Shown here: positions 63,675 to 64,000 of the stretch, one piece after another
Position numbering within the stretch: position 1 is the stretch's first letter
Layout: each line of letters opens with the position of its first letter
DNA from: Streptomyces sp. NBC_00154
GTDB lineage: Bacteria > Actinomycetota > Actinomycetes > Streptomycetales > Streptomycetaceae
DNA length: 64,000 bases
Direction of reading: 5' to 3'
Assembly: GCF_026342835.1 (NCBI RefSeq)
Contig: NZ_JAPEMI010000001.1
Coordinates: 744,001 to 808,000, forward strand
Notes under the pieces: generated by a model
What the model saw: only the letters and a program-made list of their open reading frames with translations
Told to the model about the DNA's origin: nothing
The model's database searches: none
Translations under genes and position numbers: made by a program

Positions 63675-64000
63675 GTGAGCAGCAACGACACCTCCCCTCC
63701 CCTGTCCCAGCCGGACTCCTCGGCCCGGTCGGACACCCCGGCCCGGTCGGGCGCCACGACCACGTCCGTCTCCCCCTTCCAGTCCGAGCGGAACAGCCGG
63801 GACGACGCCCCGCAGTACGTACTGCCGCTGGTCGTGCACATCGAGAAGACCGACCCCCCGGCCCGCACCGACGCACTGCGCACCGCCGCCCGCGCCGTCC
63901 TCGTGATGCTCTCCGACGAGCGGTCCGTCGGCGAGGGCGAGTGGGCGCAGGCCATCCACGACTGGCAGGACGCCCGGATCCGCAAGGTCGTGCGCCGGGC
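63675..64000 (+). CDS. Peptidyl-tRNA hydrolase (Pth2-type), 5' part
   Basis: The frame opens at GTG 63675 and leaves the window after 108 codons. After a disordered Ser/Pro-rich N-terminus of about 45 residues comes QYVLPLVVHIEKTDPPARTDALRTAARAVLVMLSDERS, then GEWAQAIHDWQDARIRKVVRRA, which matches the start of an actinobacterial Pth2-like peptidyl-tRNA hydrolase. It frees tRNA from stalled peptides. Divergent from the AIM24 gene, 82 bases apart. The catalytic Lys/Asp region is only partly visible. Confidence 0.72.
   Translation, partial: MSSNDTSPPLSQPDSSARSDTPARSGATTTSVSPFQSERNSRDDAPQYVLPLVVHIEKTDPPARTDALRTAARAVLVMLSDERSVGEGEWAQAIHDWQDARIRKVVRR

Overview
The window reads as the chromosome of a Streptomyces or close relative. 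Base composition is very GC-rich, codons end in G or C, GTG starts are frequent, and it carries actinobacterial hallmark families: mycothiol-linked DsbA and TIGR03086 proteins, DUF1707-FHA, an SAV2148-type HEPN protein, DUF5753 and DUF397 proteins, a GTPase-associated protein 1, and an LAxTG sortase-E substrate. Species cannot be told from the sequence. I found no rRNA, tRNA, CRISPR array, insertion sequence or prophage.

Layout. 1-5.7 kb: the tail of a sulfonate/nitrate-type ABC permease and a sirohydrochlorin chelatase (end of a sulfur-assimilation operon), then small redox and housekeeping enzymes, a decayed aldo/keto reductase and an orphan ABC ATPase. 5.8-10.5 kb: a secreted subtilisin-like protease and a three-gene carbohydrate ABC importer, each followed by a hairpin terminator. 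10.5-13.6 kb: a kinase-like protein, a DnaQ-type exonuclease and a HEPN protein. 13.9-28.5 kb: an alpha-glucan/trehalose and glycoside region: glgX, treY, a degenerate P450-like gene, an FHA protein, two tandem GNAT proteins, a GH29 fucosidase, an MFS sugar transporter, a GH1 beta-glucosidase and treZ. Three neighbouring pairs here converge with overlapping 3' ends.

28.5-37 kb: a frameshifted aldo/keto reductase, an aminopeptidase P-like enzyme, a small kinase, a glyoxalase-fold protein, a divergent HxlR regulator/thioesterase pair, a LysR regulator and the threonine-catabolic kbl-tdh operon. 37-42.4 kb: an ArsR-type regulator with an N-terminal DUF5937-like region and a 1252-residue secreted S8 protease with a strong terminator. 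42.4-43.1 kb holds a broken erythromycin-esterase-like gene.

43.1-53.1 kb is the most unusual part. It has a helicase-associated/WYL protein; a WhiJ-type triad (ATPase, XRE-DUF5753 regulator with a TTA codon, DUF397) that suggests bldA-linked developmental control; a large GTPase-associated protein 1 with no GTPase partner in view; an acidic orphan protein; and a secreted protein whose ends predict sortase anchoring and whose N-terminal half carries a PD-(D/E)XK-like signature. I regard this last gene as the best candidate for something undescribed.

53.2-64 kb returns to housekeeping: an SDR, an orphan zinc-motif protein, msrB-murC-USP-like genes, a RibD-type reductase divergent from zapE, OsmC, a TAT-exported PhoX/DUF839 protein, a small zinc-ribbon protein, an ABC ATPase/permease pair, an AIM24 protein, and the start of a Pth2-type peptidyl-tRNA hydrolase.
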